Made by a program: the position numbers and the translations under genes. From positions 1 through 40,344 of the forward strand of contig JANRKH010000049.1 of NCBI GenBank assembly GCA_033763595.1: a DNA stretch of 40,344 bases. The letters run 5' to 3'. Origin of the DNA: JANRKH01 sp033763595. GTDB lineage: Bacteria; Pseudomonadota; Alphaproteobacteria; Rickettsiales; Rickettsiaceae. A model generated the notes under the pieces. That model was not told the DNA's origin and did no database searches. It saw nothing but the letters and a program-made list of their open reading frames with translations. Shown piece after piece: positions 23,562 to 33,444 of this stretch (position 1 is its first letter; the number at the start of each line of letters is the position of its first letter).

Positions 23562-26326
23562 TTTAGGTCAAATAATTTGCTAACTATTGATTTGAAGTAT
23601 TTTGTTACCTCGTCTACTTTGAATTTACTGTCAAGATTTTGCACATCTACCTTTCCCCCTGAAGAAACAAGTAAATTTAGTGCGTCTTTTAGCACTAGAT
23701 TGTTTGTATTTATTTTTTGCATGACAAGATTTAACTCGTCATATTTCTCAAGCATTGCGTATGATATGCAAAGTCTAAGAATCTCTTGCTCAAGATCTGC
23801 AGGTAATATTTTTCCTGAGCTGATTTCCGGGAGGATTGAACCTTCTGAGATGGCAATAAAATTCTCCCAGTCTGCCATTCTAAAGTATGCATCCTCCTTT
23901 AAAGTTTTTGCATCTTTACTATCATCGTCGGAAAGTAGTGAGAGGGCTTTATTATAATCACCAAGTTTTATGTAAGCTAGAGCTTTTAACCTTATCCTAG
24001 ACAAATGCTCAAGATATCCGTAATTGACAAGATCTGTTTCATTAATAACATCTATAGCAAGCTGCGGTTTTTGATTTAAAATGTATATAGTCGCAAGGTG
24101 ATCTCCGCTAATAATTTTATCCTTACCAGAAAGCCTATATCTAACCTGATGGTCTAGGATTCTTTCCGCTTGATCTAATAGATCTAATCTAATTAGGCTT
24201 TTTGCTATAAGTAATGTAATTTTATCGCCTTGCTCTCCAATAGGAGTGAGTTCCCTAAATTCGCTATATAAAGTAACAACCTCAAAGTCATTCATAGACT
24301 TGTAGATCCCATTTTCTGAAAAGACGTAATCATTATAAATTGAGGCCATCTGTTTACTAATGTAGACATTGCCGGGATCAGATGGAAACGCATCTAAAAT
24401 ATATTGGTAAGTCCTTAATGACTTAATATAATCCTTTGTATCCTGTTGAAGTTGAGCTATACGAAGTAAAATATCATGCTCGAGGTCGTCTCCCCTCCAT
24501 AAAAACGTTAAGCCCTGTAGCTTATTTACTGCTTCGTTTAAATCAATCTGCTTAAGTTTAGTACTTAAATCTATTTTGTCGAATTGGCTACTCACGTATA
24601 TACTAGGATCTTTGTAATTAAGCTTTACTGCATCATAATAATTTAGTGCCTGGTTATATTTTTTGCTTTTTTTAAAAAAAGTAGCTTTGAAGTAATTAAG
24701 CTTATCGTTCTTTAAACTATCTTTAGTTTGTCTAACATTTTTAAATAACGACTCTGCTAGAGTTTGGTCGTTATTATTAGCAGCAATTTCAAACTCAATA
24801 AAAACCATTTTCCAATATATGTCATTCGGATAATGAGTCATGAACCCATTTAAATATTTAGCTATATTTAGCTGTTCTGATACTTGACCTAAATAATAAT
24901 TATTGTAACTATTCCAAAGTAATATTTCTGATTTTAAAGGCTCTTTGACGTCTTGCTTGAGAAGCTCTTTAAATATTTCTTCTGAGTCTTTGTATCTATT
25001 GATTTGATTATACAGCACAGCTTCGTAGAATTTTTGTTCTACAGCAACAGTTTCATTTGTTGCTTTGGCTTGAAAGTTTTTATAGGCACCGAATGCATCA
25101 TGCATTAGTCCCTCTTTGAATAAAAAATAAGAAAGCTGCAAAAAACTAGAGGAAAGGTGTTTGTCGTCTGAGATCGTTATTTCTTTGTATAAATTTGCCC
25201 TTTTTTCTACAAAATTATTGCCATTTTGGTATTTAGATACAAAGGGTAAACTTGTGTTTGAGTAGTCTTGTGTTTTCTTTTGTAGTTTTGCTGCAGGAAC
25301 GCTAAAATAACTATTATCAATAGAATAAATCTCTGCAATATGATCAGATAATTTGATATTAGATTTTTCAGTGACCCATGAAATTGCTAGACCGTTCAGT
25401 GATTGATATATCTTAAAATCGTTATAATCGTATGTATCTGATAGTATTTTATCTTGCCCAGAATCTGTTACAAATGAGATATTATCCCCAACGTCTCGAT
25501 CTTGGACTGTGATAATTTTTGTAAAATTCCCACCCTCAATTCTTGCTCCATAGTGCTCTGTTAAATTATCTAAACTATATAATTTTTTTTGAAACAAAGG
25601 GTTTTTTGTAAATTTTAGAATCCAGTCATTATCAACCATTGAGATCTCTGGGTGATACTCTGGCGGAACTGCAAACTCAAAAACTGTATAGTCTGTACCA
25701 TTAAAGACGTAAGGAGTTTTTATTATTCCGCTTGCTTTAATTTCATTGGAAATTTTTGAATCAAAAGCAAGCCAGAATTTGTTAAACCTTACAAATGCCG
25801 CAGATGCAACTTTTTTATCAAAGTGAAATTTGATCTCGATTTGATCTTTGGCGCTTTCTATATTTATGGTACTTGCTTGCTCGCCTTGTTTATTGTTTGG
25901 AAGGGGCGTTGAGCCTGACTTGGTTTTGGGATTTACTGACTCTATAGTTTTTTGCTTTGCAGAATTTAATATTTTTTCAGTTCTAAATTTAATAGCTTTA
26001 AACTTTTCGCCCTGTATTATTTGGTGCGATTGATACAAAGCCTTTGTTTTAATAGTGATTGTATTCTTATCAACATTTTTGATTCGTGATAGAAAAGAAT
26101 CAACCAAGATAGGTTTTATCTTTGAAAATGAGATTTGAGATTTTGATTTAACCCATATAGTTCCGGCTCTATATGATACATCAATGTTCTGTTTTGGTTT
26201 GATATGCAATATTACCGCATCCGTATTATCATATTCCTTTACCTCAATTGCAATATTTGTTATCGCACTTGCTAAAAAAGTGAAGGATATATTAAGCAAG
26301 AACAGTAAGAACTTAGTTAGTTTCAT
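23558..26326 (-). CDS. Large secreted TPR-repeat protein of unknown function
   Basis: The product is about 922 residues from the ATG at 26326, which follows the stop of the MotB-like gene by two bases; an upstream in-frame start at 26371 would overlap that gene. Residues 1-20 (MKLTKFLLFLLNISFTFLAS) are a signal peptide. The next 300 or so residues are beta-rich, with alternating patterns such as AVILHIKPKQNIDVSYRAG that recall periplasmic AMIN-like domains. From about 390 to 860, helical TPR-like units recur (FYEAVLYNQINRYKDSEEIF, ALNYYDAVKLNYKDPSIYV, ALAYIKLGDYNKALSLL). It most likely works in the periplasm as a scaffold. I do not recognise a named family. The position between a MotB-like protein and ftsY suggests an envelope role. 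Confidence 0.8.
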   Translation of the reverse strand: MKLTKFLLFLLNISFTFLASAITNIAIEVKEYDNTDAVILHIKPKQNIDVSYRAGTIWVKSKSQISFSKIKPILVDSFLSRIKNVDKNTITIKTKALYQSHQIIQGEKFKAIKFRTEKILNSAKQKTIESVNPKTKSGSTPLPNNKQGEQASTINIESAKDQIEIKFHFDKKVASAAFVRFNKFWLAFDSKISNEIKASGIIKTPYVFNGTDYTVFEFAVPPEYHPEISMVDNDWILKFTKNPLFQKKLYSLDNLTEHYGARIEGGNFTKIITVQDRDVGDNISFVTDSGQDKILSDTYDYNDFKIYQSLNGLAISWVTEKSNIKLSDHIAEIYSIDNSYFSVPAAKLQKKTQDYSNTSLPFVSKYQNGNNFVEKRANLYKEITISDDKHLSSSFLQLSYFLFKEGLMHDAFGAYKNFQAKATNETVAVEQKFYEAVLYNQINRYKDSEEIFKELLKQDVKEPLKSEILLWNSYNNYYLGQVSEQLNIAKYLNGFMTHYPNDIYWKMVFIEFEIAANNNDQTLAESLFKNVRQTKDSLKNDKLNYFKATFFKKSKKYNQALNYYDAVKLNYKDPSIYVSSQFDKIDLSTKLKQIDLNEAVNKLQGLTFLWRGDDLEHDILLRIAQLQQDTKDYIKSLRTYQYILDAFPSDPGNVYISKQMASIYNDYVFSENGIYKSMNDFEVVTLYSEFRELTPIGEQGDKITLLIAKSLIRLDLLDQAERILDHQVRYRLSGKDKIISGDHLATIYILNQKPQLAIDVINETDLVNYGYLEHLSRIRLKALAYIKLGDYNKALSLLSDDDSKDAKTLKEDAYFRMADWENFIAISEGSILPEISSGKILPADLEQEILRLCISYAMLEKYDELNLVMQKINTNNLVLKDALNLLVSSGGKVDVQNLDSKFKVDEVTKYFKSIVSKLFDLK

Positions 26327-26328
26327 AT

Positions 26329-26982
26329 TTATATTTTGGATTCGGCGTAAATATTTGTGGTGATTAGCCACCCATTATCAGTTAAATTGACTATATTATG
26401 GTCAAGTTCGATAACAGTTACAATAAAGTTGTTACCTGAATATTTTGATAAAATGTCCCTGAACTGACTAGTAATCTCAATCAAATTAGTGATTTTATTC
26501 CTAGTTATGGTATCCTTTGTATCAATCTTCATTTTTGTTCTATTAGGAAAAGGCGTTGAAACCACCTCTTCGGAAAATTCTCCATTTGCCAAATAGTCGG
26601 GATTAATTATTAAACTAACTTTGATTAAATTTCTAGTAAAATTAAACAAATGGACTCCAACTTCTTTAGCTTGCGATGCTACAGAGTCCATATTGTTAAT
26701 ATCTATAGCAGGAATGATCCTTATTAAGCTACCTTGGTCATATATTTTAATACTCTTGTTATTCCTTAAGTGTTTAGCCAATGAATCAAAAATCACCCTC
26801 AAAGACCCGTGCGAATGAAATGTAATAGACTTAACAGTACTAACACTTTCATGATTTTTGTTTGATTTATCCATAAATTCTACAATACATATAGAATAAA
26901 TGAGGATGAAAAAACATGTTAAAATCATTAGTAGATCTAAAAATGTAATAAGCCATGTATTGTTTTGTTTTAATGAATTCAT
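26329..26982 (-). CDS. MotB/OmpA-like inner-membrane protein, divergent and short
   Basis: The 217-residue protein has a single N-terminal transmembrane segment at about 9-33 with the sequence WLITFLDLLMILTCFFILIY, which closely follows the MotB pattern around the proton-carrying aspartate (here Asp16 in TFLDLL). The periplasmic part ends with a degraded OmpA-like region (FIVTVIELDHNIVNLTDNGW near the C-terminus), where the usual GHTD and RA motifs are not conserved and the last strands and helix are missing. No motA-like gene lies adjacent. It is the first gene of a minus-strand operon with the TPR gene, ftsY and the znuA-like gene. It might be an energised envelope component rather than a flagellar stator. 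Confidence 0.65.
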   Translation of the reverse strand: MNSLKQNNTWLITFLDLLMILTCFFILIYSICIVEFMDKSNKNHESVSTVKSITFHSHGSLRVIFDSLAKHLRNNKSIKIYDQGSLIRIIPAIDINNMDSVASQAKEVGVHLFNFTRNLIKVSLIINPDYLANGEFSEEVVSTPFPNRTKMKIDTKDTITRNKITNLIEITSQFRDILSKYSGNNFIVTVIELDHNIVNLTDNGWLITTNIYAESKI

Positions 26983-27098
26983 TGTTTTTTATCAACATTA
27001 ATAAAATTATTATTTGAAAATTCACTATTATGTGAAATTTTTTACGTAAACCCTAACTAATTTATGTTATATTCTACTTGTAAGATAATAAAAAGCAT

Positions 27099-27509
27099 AT
27101 GTTATTTAGATTCGATTCTATTTTTTTTATTGTATTGTTTGTATCTACTTTTTTAAGTTTTTTTATTTGGCGCATTTTTAGATCAAATGCGCAGGCTAAG
27201 AACAATTACACCAAAAAAGATGATCCACAAGGCCAAAGTAATTATGACAAAAATTTGTATAATCAGGAAGATTATATACCAGAAGATCAAAAACTAGAAC
27301 TCTCCTGGTCGTTTTTATACAATATAACAGATCTTATTCTAAACAAATTCTCACAAAAACATAGAGACGAAATAGAACGAATTGGCGAAAATCTATTAAA
27401 ATTTAACTTTGCCTACATTCATGTAGTTGAATATGGAATCAGAAAAAAAGCTAAATTTGAAAAAGCGTTGAACGACGGCAAAAACCTTAACACAGCAGTA
27501 TCTCACTAG
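27099..27509 (+). CDS. Small membrane-anchored protein of unknown function
   Basis: The 136 residues start with one hydrophobic segment (about 7-25, SIFFIVLFVSTFLSFFIW), then a polar Asn/Asp/Gln-rich linker, then a helical soluble domain (about 65-130) including KHRDEIERIGENLLKFNFAY. The layout matches a bitopic inner-membrane protein. It diverges from the MotB-like gene across a 116-base spacer, and it is convergent with phaC, whose stop lies 29 bases beyond its own. I do not recognise the family and assign no function. Confidence 0.65.
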   Translation: MLFRFDSIFFIVLFVSTFLSFFIWRIFRSNAQAKNNYTKKDDPQGQSNYDKNLYNQEDYIPEDQKLELSWSFLYNITDLILNKFSQKHRDEIERIGENLLKFNFAYIHVVEYGIRKKAKFEKALNDGKNLNTAVSH

Positions 27510-27538
27510 ACCTATTTTAAAAACTGTTAAACTTAGCT

Positions 27539-29302
27539 TTATATCCTCTTTTTTACATAGCTTCCAGGAGCAAATTCTAGATACTCTATTGTGTCATAAT
27601 CAATAGATTTTACTTTAATGCTACTGCGTTTTTTAATCCATTGATGCCACTCTTCCCACCATGAATACTCTTTCATATCGGCCCCCTCGAGCCATTTGTC
27701 TGGGTTTTTCTCGTTTTTATTACTTATGTAATAACAATATTTTTTTGCAGATGGTGGATTAACAATACCAGCTATATGACCGGAGCCCGCAAGACAAAAC
27801 ACATTATCTTCATCAGATTCTTGGTTTATGAACTGATACCCCTTAAAACATGATTGCCAAGGTACTATATGATCTTCGATTGTTCCAACGAAAAAATTTG
27901 GGATTTTAATATTTTTAAGATTTACTTGCTGCCCTAAAAGTTTTATCTTGCCATTTTTCATCAAGTTATTCTCTAGATACATATTCCTTAAGTAAAAATC
28001 TACCATAGAAGACGGAAGATTTGTACTATCTGCGTTCCAATATAAAAGATCAAATGATATTGGCTTTTTTCCAAGTAAGTAGTTGTTTATTACGAATGAC
28101 CATATAAGTTCTTTTGATCTCAGCAAGCTAAAAGTATAGGCTATGTATTTTCCGCTAAGTAAACCATTTCCCGTTAATTCCTGCTTTATAGAGTCCACAG
28201 TATGCTCATTGATAAATAAGGCAAGATCACCTGGAGCAGAGAAGTCTAGCAGAGTTGTAATTAATGTAATAGATTCAAAATGACTCTCTCCAAGTGATCT
28301 GTAGTAACTTTCGGCACAAGCCGATAATGTTCCACCAATACAGTAACCTACGAGATTAAATTTTTTGTAACCAAACTTTTCTTTTAGATATTTTACTGGC
28401 TCGTCAACTCCCTCCTTTAAATAGTTTGCAAAGTTTTTTTCGGAAAGTTCAGGGCCAGGATTTACCCAGGACACAAGGTATATTTGAAACCCAAGATCAA
28501 CAAAATATTTGATAAACGAATTTTCAGCTTTTAGGTCTAGTATGTAATATTTATTTATCCAAGGCGGAATAATTAAAATGGGAATCTGATAAGTAGTTTC
28601 TTTAGGCTCGTAGCAAATTAATTGCATTAGGTCATTTTGCATAACAATTTTTCCCTTGGTAGTCGCTATGTTTTCACCAACAGCAAAATAATCAGGAGAA
28701 GTGGTAGAAACAGATAGTAAAAAATCTGAGTTTTTAATATCAGTTATAAAATTTTCTATGCCTTGTCTTAAGTTTTGGCCATTAGTTTCAATCAACTCAC
28801 TTAAAACTTCAGGGTTCAGATTCACAAAATTTGTTGGACTTGCCGCGCAAAGAATCTGCTCAGTGTAAAATTCGATAAGCCTTTTTTGATGCGATGGAAC
28901 ATTAAGCTTTTGGACCAATGATCTATGCCAGTCAGAAGACATTAAATAAAATTGTTTAATGAAGTTAAAATATAAACTTTCCTTCCATAGTGGTTGCTTG
29001 AATCTTTTGTCTTTAGAATCCACATCACGTAATTCATGTAGATGAGTATTTCCTGACATTTTTTCTAAAAAATGAAACATGAGCTTTGAAATTTTAGATG
29101 CATATTCAAGATTATGCTCAAAAAATTTATATGGGTTATTAGCAAAATCAGTAACTGCATCTATGTATGCTTCTTTAATTCCAAGAATATCTATATAGTT
29201 CCTTGCATTAACATCAAATTTTTTTTGATGAATTAAATGCAACGCCTCAATGTACTTATCATTGAGTTCTTGAATGTTTTGAAAAAATATTTTTCCTTCC
29301 AC
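27539..29302 (-). CDS. phaC: Class I poly(3-hydroxyalkanoate) synthase
   Basis: PhaC polymerises hydroxyacyl-CoA into PHA storage granules. The 587-residue length fits class I. The lipase-like box GYCIGG (319-324) supplies the catalytic Cys321; Asp477 (VGTIEDHIVPW) and His509 (AGSGHIAGI) complete the triad. Other family landmarks are PPWINKYYILDL, SWVNPGPEL and WNADSTNLP near residue 422-430. The gene starts 12 bases after the MFS gene on the minus strand. phaA, phaB and phasin genes are not in the window. PhaC homologues are known in several Rickettsiales, though granule formation is not well established there. Confidence 0.95.
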   Translation of the reverse strand: MEGKIFFQNIQELNDKYIEALHLIHQKKFDVNARNYIDILGIKEAYIDAVTDFANNPYKFFEHNLEYASKISKLMFHFLEKMSGNTHLHELRDVDSKDKRFKQPLWKESLYFNFIKQFYLMSSDWHRSLVQKLNVPSHQKRLIEFYTEQILCAASPTNFVNLNPEVLSELIETNGQNLRQGIENFITDIKNSDFLLSVSTTSPDYFAVGENIATTKGKIVMQNDLMQLICYEPKETTYQIPILIIPPWINKYYILDLKAENSFIKYFVDLGFQIYLVSWVNPGPELSEKNFANYLKEGVDEPVKYLKEKFGYKKFNLVGYCIGGTLSACAESYYRSLGESHFESITLITTLLDFSAPGDLALFINEHTVDSIKQELTGNGLLSGKYIAYTFSLLRSKELIWSFVINNYLLGKKPISFDLLYWNADSTNLPSSMVDFYLRNMYLENNLMKNGKIKLLGQQVNLKNIKIPNFFVGTIEDHIVPWQSCFKGYQFINQESDEDNVFCLAGSGHIAGIVNPPSAKKYCYYISNKNEKNPDKWLEGADMKEYSWWEEWHQWIKKRSSIKVKSIDYDTIEYLEFAPGSYVKKRI

Positions 29303-29314
29303 TTGATACCTTTT

Positions 29315-30514
29315 TTAAGTTTTTCGGAAAATTAGCTCACAAAGTAGCAATACTATATAAACTGCAATAATTGAGGAGATAGAATAAATCATCCCATCAG
29401 CCCCAAGTTTATCAATAGCGTTTCCGGTAGATACTATACCAACGTAACCACCTATCATCGACAAAGCATTAATAGTTATATTCGCAGCTATGAAATCATC
29501 TCCTTTGAATTTGTCTCCTATAATTGCAAGGGATATTATCAATATTCCATTTATGCAGGCACAAAGAGGACTGAACACTAAAAAAACCAAAATTTTATCA
29601 TTAATTGTGTAAGGTATAATTCTTGTAAAAATTAAAACTCCAAACGCAAAGCAAATAAGAGCTTTCAGTCTATCGTATCGATCAATCATTATTCCTATTG
29701 GTATTCCAAGTACAAGTCCGCTAAGGCAAAAGTAACCAACTAACATGTATACCTCGGACTGCATCATATCGAATTCCAAGGCATAAAGTGGTAAAAATTC
29801 TATTATAGATAAAAATATATATTGCCCTGATATTGCTGATATTATTGGAACACTCGAGAAATTAAGTATTTTTTGCACAGGTATTACTTTTATTTTTGTT
29901 GACCTTGCATTTACCAAATCAACTATGGAAAGAGGAATGAGCATTAACGATGATATTCCAACGCTTATAAAAAAAGCAGAAGGAGTTGGTCCTATGTCAA
30001 TAATTGAGAGTAAAATAGGGCCTATCGCAATACCAAGCCCAAATAACACAGCAGAAGCAGAAAGATACGTTGCTCTATGTGTGTTTTTTGCGGCTAAATT
30101 GATCCATTGAAATATGGAAGTATGAAGAGCGAATCCAAACATACCAAAACCGAATAGGCCAACTGTCCACCCAATATAGTCCGTTCCCATTCCAAAAATC
30201 AAAAGAAACATATTCCTAAAAATAAGGCAATATATGGCAAACCTCTCATCTCCAATAGCTCTTGCAACCAATATCATGAAAGGTGCTATAGTTATATTAC
30301 CAATGATCTCTAGGCTCAAGATTTGAGATATTTGATTAGCCTGCAAATTAAATCCAGATAAAAACATACTAAAACTAGTAAGATTTATTCCAGCTGATAT
30401 TCCATATAAAAAGCAAGCTACTGAAATATATACTAATGCTCTAAATGATTTTTGATCGTAGATGCCCTGATCTATATTTTGATTTAGTAAATTTATTCCA
30501 TTCTTAAATATCAT
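29315..30514 (-). CDS. Major facilitator superfamily transporter
   Basis: The 399-residue protein has about 12 hydrophobic segments and an MFS motif A-like loop between helices in the second half (GIMIDRYDRLKA, 274-285). The first-half counterpart (LVARAIGDERFA, about 82-93) is weaker. The substrate cannot be read from the sequence. It is the first gene of a two-gene unit with phaC, 12 bases apart, which hints at import of a metabolite linked to PHA metabolism, though this is only contextual. Confidence 0.88.
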   Translation of the reverse strand: MIFKNGINLLNQNIDQGIYDQKSFRALVYISVACFLYGISAGINLTSFSMFLSGFNLQANQISQILSLEIIGNITIAPFMILVARAIGDERFAIYCLIFRNMFLLIFGMGTDYIGWTVGLFGFGMFGFALHTSIFQWINLAAKNTHRATYLSASAVLFGLGIAIGPILLSIIDIGPTPSAFFISVGISSLMLIPLSIVDLVNARSTKIKVIPVQKILNFSSVPIISAISGQYIFLSIIEFLPLYALEFDMMQSEVYMLVGYFCLSGLVLGIPIGIMIDRYDRLKALICFAFGVLIFTRIIPYTINDKILVFLVFSPLCACINGILIISLAIIGDKFKGDDFIAANITINALSMIGGYVGIVSTGNAIDKLGADGMIYSISSIIAVYIVLLLCELIFRKT

Positions 30515-30721
30515 TTGCCTAAAAACTTAGGTTTGTATATAAACAAGATATAAGTATGAGAAAGATTGTGCACATAAATCATGCTCAAGGTCAGACTCTT
30601 TCTGGGTATATATTGTTTTTGAGATGCAGTTTTGCTAAAAAAATTAAGAAATAGTAATGAAGTCCCCCATATATAGTGTTTTTCTTAATTTTTGAACTGA
30701 AGAAATTCTTATTTAGTTTTT

Positions 30722-30827
30722 TATAGTCTTTTAGGTTGGATTAGATATTAGGCGCGAGGAGAGAAGCCTATGAGTATTAGGTGAGCGACGAGTCAACAAC
30801 GTAGCTAATTCAACATAAAAGACTATA
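30722..30827 (+). repeat. R1 element, copy 1 (106 bp, 23-bp inverted ends)
   Basis: The ends TATAGTCTTTTAGGTTGGA and TTCAACATAAAAGACTATA are inverted repeats of about 23 bp with two mismatches. The interior includes AGGCGCGAGGAGAGAAGCCT. It matches the copy at 33445-33550 at all but one position (TATTA against TACTA near position 14-18 after the end). Confidence 0.92.
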
Positions 30828-31131
30828 TATTTTGGTATACCGAGAACTGAATTTAATCTTTGGACTTGACTTTGCACTTCGAATGCGCGAAGCGCGTTAT
30901 ATATGCTAAAACCTAAGTCCAAGAAGGAACTTAAGAGCAATGATGCAGTATGATCATGTTGCGTACGAAAACTTTCACATACCTACAAGACGTGTTTTTA
31001 TACCCAAATCCCAGGTAAACTTGCGAAATTGAAATTTTAGACCGATGCAGCGTACGCCTACATAAAAATAGATTGAACGTTTAGGATTATTACAAAATTT
31101 CTCTTGGAGCTTGTAGCTTAGGAACATGGTA

Positions 31132-31233
31132 TTATACCACATATAAGAATTAATAATACTAGAAGCATTAGATGCGCCTACTACAAGTTCGGTATGCGGG
31201 GGCGCAACTAACATAACATGGGATTTAGTATAT
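31132..31233 (+). repeat. Decayed R2-like element upstream of rne
   Basis: It begins TTATACCACATATAAGAATT, includes AATAATACTAGAAGC and GCGCCTACTAC, and ends CATGGGATTTAGTATA. This follows R2 from end to end with many substitutions. Confidence 0.5.
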
Positions 31234-31301
31234 AGAGAGATCTAATAAACTTAAAGCAGAATCATAGTCGAAAAATATAGCAGTAATTCACTGGAGATAG
31301 A

Positions 31302-33386
31302 ATGAATAAAAAAATTTTAATAGATGGGACATTTCCCAATCAATTTAGAGTGGCACTAGTAGGCCAAAACAATAAAATAGAGAACATAGAATATCAATCA
31401 TCCTCGGCATCGCAAATTAAAGGAAATATTTATCTTGCTAAGGTGGCTCGGATAGAGCCAGGCCTTCAGGCAGCATTTATAGATTACGGAAGTGGAAAAA
31501 ATGGTTTTTTACCATTTAGCGAGATACATCCTGGATATTACAATATTCCAATCGGTGACGTAGAGAAATATAGTAATGAATTATCGAATTTACAAAGTAT
31601 TTCTGAGCCAACTATTGCAAATGTTGATCCATCGTTAGACGAGACATGCGCAAACTTCGAAGAGAATGACGCCGAGACAGATATATCCACAATAGAGAAA
31701 ATAATCGACACAGACTCATCTACGGAAAAAGAATCTTATTCTCAAGAAGAAGAGTCAGATAAACTAAACGATGAGGCAATAGAGCCAATAGCTCTTTACA
31801 AGCAGTATCAAATTCAAGAAGTTATAAAAAAGGGGCAGGTAATATTAGTCCAGGCCACAAAAGAAGAAAGAGGTAATAAGGGAGCTTCGTTCACTTCTTA
31901 CATATCACTTGCAGGCAAATACTCCGTCCTTATGCCGAATAATCCTGGTCACATAGGAGTTTCAAGGAGAATAAGCAGCGGCGAAGAAAGAAAAAGGTTG
32001 AAGCGAATTATAGAGTCACTTTTAGGTGGAGCTGATGCTAAAATAGCAAGCCTGATAGTCAGAACAGCAGGCACAGGAAAATCTTCAGGGGATATTAAAA
32101 GAGATTATGAATATTTGGTTAGGTTATGGAATCACATCAGAGAATTAACTCTTGTATCTAGAGCCCCAGCTCTCATACATGCAGAGGAAGAAATCATTCA
32201 AAAATCTATTAGAGATTTATTTGATTCATCTGTATCAAATATTCTTATAGAAGGTGAGGAAGCATATTTAAGTGCAGTTGATTGCATGTCTAACATATTG
32301 CCCGAAGAGATAAACAAAATCTCAAGATATAATGATGATGCGCCTATTTTTTCTAAGTTTGACGTAGAATCTCAGATAGCTTCGCTTTATCAACAAACTG
32401 TAATTTTACCTTCGGGTGGTTACATTATAATTAATCCAACAGAGGCACTAACTTCAATTGATGTCAACTCAGGTAAGTCAACGTCAGAGCGTACGATTGA
32501 GCAAACAGCCCTTAAAACAAATGTAGAGGCTGCAAAGGAAATTGCTCGCCAGCTTCGAATTAGAGATATTTCTGGCTTAATTGTGATAGATTTCATAGAT
32601 ATGCACGAGCATAGAAACAGAAAAATAGTAGAACGCTCTCTCGGGGAGTACGTCGCGCGAGATAAAGCCAAAATTCACCTCGGAAATATAAGTAGTTTCG
32701 GTTTATTCGAAATGTCTCGCCAAAGATTGCGCCAATCATTTCTTGAATCGCATTCTAAAATGTGCCAAAACTGTAATGGCAAGGGCATTGTTAGAAACGA
32801 AGAGGCAAACTCTATGCTTATACTTAGAACTATTGAGAATGAAGTTTATAATCAAAAAATAGAAATTTTAAATGTATATGCTCATAATGATGTTGTGCTT
32901 TTCTTACTGAATAATAAAAGAGTGGAAATTTCTCTGATAGAAAAAAAATATTCTATGAAACTAAATTTCTATTTTGATAATGAAGCTAGCTCAGATAGTT
33001 TTTCAATCGAAAAAGTCTCTATTCAAGACACTCCATACCAGCAAAAAAAATATAATAAGACAGACATTGGCGAAATTGAAAATCTGCACGAATTAGAAAG
33101 GGTCCAAAAACCCAAGCAGAAAAAAAATGATGCAACAATTACAGAGCAAAAAAATAACGATAGCATTATAGATAAAGGCAAAAAAAGTAGCAAAAGAAGA
33201 AATTGGAAATCTGATCATTCTGCAGAAATAGAAGAAGTACACAAAGATACAGATGTCAGTTCTGAATCTGGAAATAATAATAATATTATAAACGATCAGC
33301 TTATCGAAAAGCCGCCTATCAAGAAAAACAAAAAAAGACTTCCAAGAAAAAAACGGCCAAAAGCTGAGCAAGATATTCAGACATAG
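31302..33386 (+). CDS. rne: Ribonuclease E/G family endoribonuclease
   Basis: RNase E starts mRNA decay and matures rRNA and tRNA. The 694-residue protein has the S1 domain split by an acidic Ser/Glu/Asp-rich insertion at about 85-165, as in other alphaproteobacteria, with SLAGKYSVLMPNNPGHIGVS after it. The sensor and DNase I-like regions follow. Catalytic Asp387 (SIDVNSG) and Asp430 (VIDFIDM) are 43 residues apart, as in Escherichia coli, and the zinc-link pair is Cys488 and Cys491. The C-terminal 150 or so residues are Lys/Asn/Glu-rich and disordered, likely the RNA- or partner-binding tail. GGAGAT precedes the ATG. Confidence 0.96.
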   Translation: MNKKILIDGTFPNQFRVALVGQNNKIENIEYQSSSASQIKGNIYLAKVARIEPGLQAAFIDYGSGKNGFLPFSEIHPGYYNIPIGDVEKYSNELSNLQSISEPTIANVDPSLDETCANFEENDAETDISTIEKIIDTDSSTEKESYSQEEESDKLNDEAIEPIALYKQYQIQEVIKKGQVILVQATKEERGNKGASFTSYISLAGKYSVLMPNNPGHIGVSRRISSGEERKRLKRIIESLLGGADAKIASLIVRTAGTGKSSGDIKRDYEYLVRLWNHIRELTLVSRAPALIHAEEEIIQKSIRDLFDSSVSNILIEGEEAYLSAVDCMSNILPEEINKISRYNDDAPIFSKFDVESQIASLYQQTVILPSGGYIIINPTEALTSIDVNSGKSTSERTIEQTALKTNVEAAKEIARQLRIRDISGLIVIDFIDMHEHRNRKIVERSLGEYVARDKAKIHLGNISSFGLFEMSRQRLRQSFLESHSKMCQNCNGKGIVRNEEANSMLILRTIENEVYNQKIEILNVYAHNDVVLFLLNNKRVEISLIEKKYSMKLNFYFDNEASSDSFSIEKVSIQDTPYQQKKYNKTDIGEIENLHELERVQKPKQKKNDATITEQKNNDSIIDKGKKSSKRRNWKSDHSAEIEEVHKDTDVSSESGNNNNIINDQLIEKPPIKKNKKRLPRKKRPKAEQDIQT

Positions 33387-33444
33387 TGACAAGTTATAAC
33401 AGATTCAAATATCAGATAACAAAATTTTCTGACAGTCGACATGA

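Larger units (their letters stand above)
30515..31301. other. Divergent intergenic region between the MFS gene and rne, with repeats
   Basis: Within this gap of about 790 bases are an R1 element, a decayed R2-like element and other stretches ending in the TATACC/GGTATA signature (near 30998 and 31126). Two short minus-strand frames at 30731-30940 and 30975-31214 run across these repeats and are not credible. The rne ribosome-binding site GGAGAT lies just before 31302. Confidence 0.6.

Noticed and set aside
30731..31214. Two minus-strand open frames (69 and 79 codons) upstream of rne
   Set aside because: The first covers most of an R1 element, the second a decayed R2-like element; neither has a ribosome-binding site or recognisable product.
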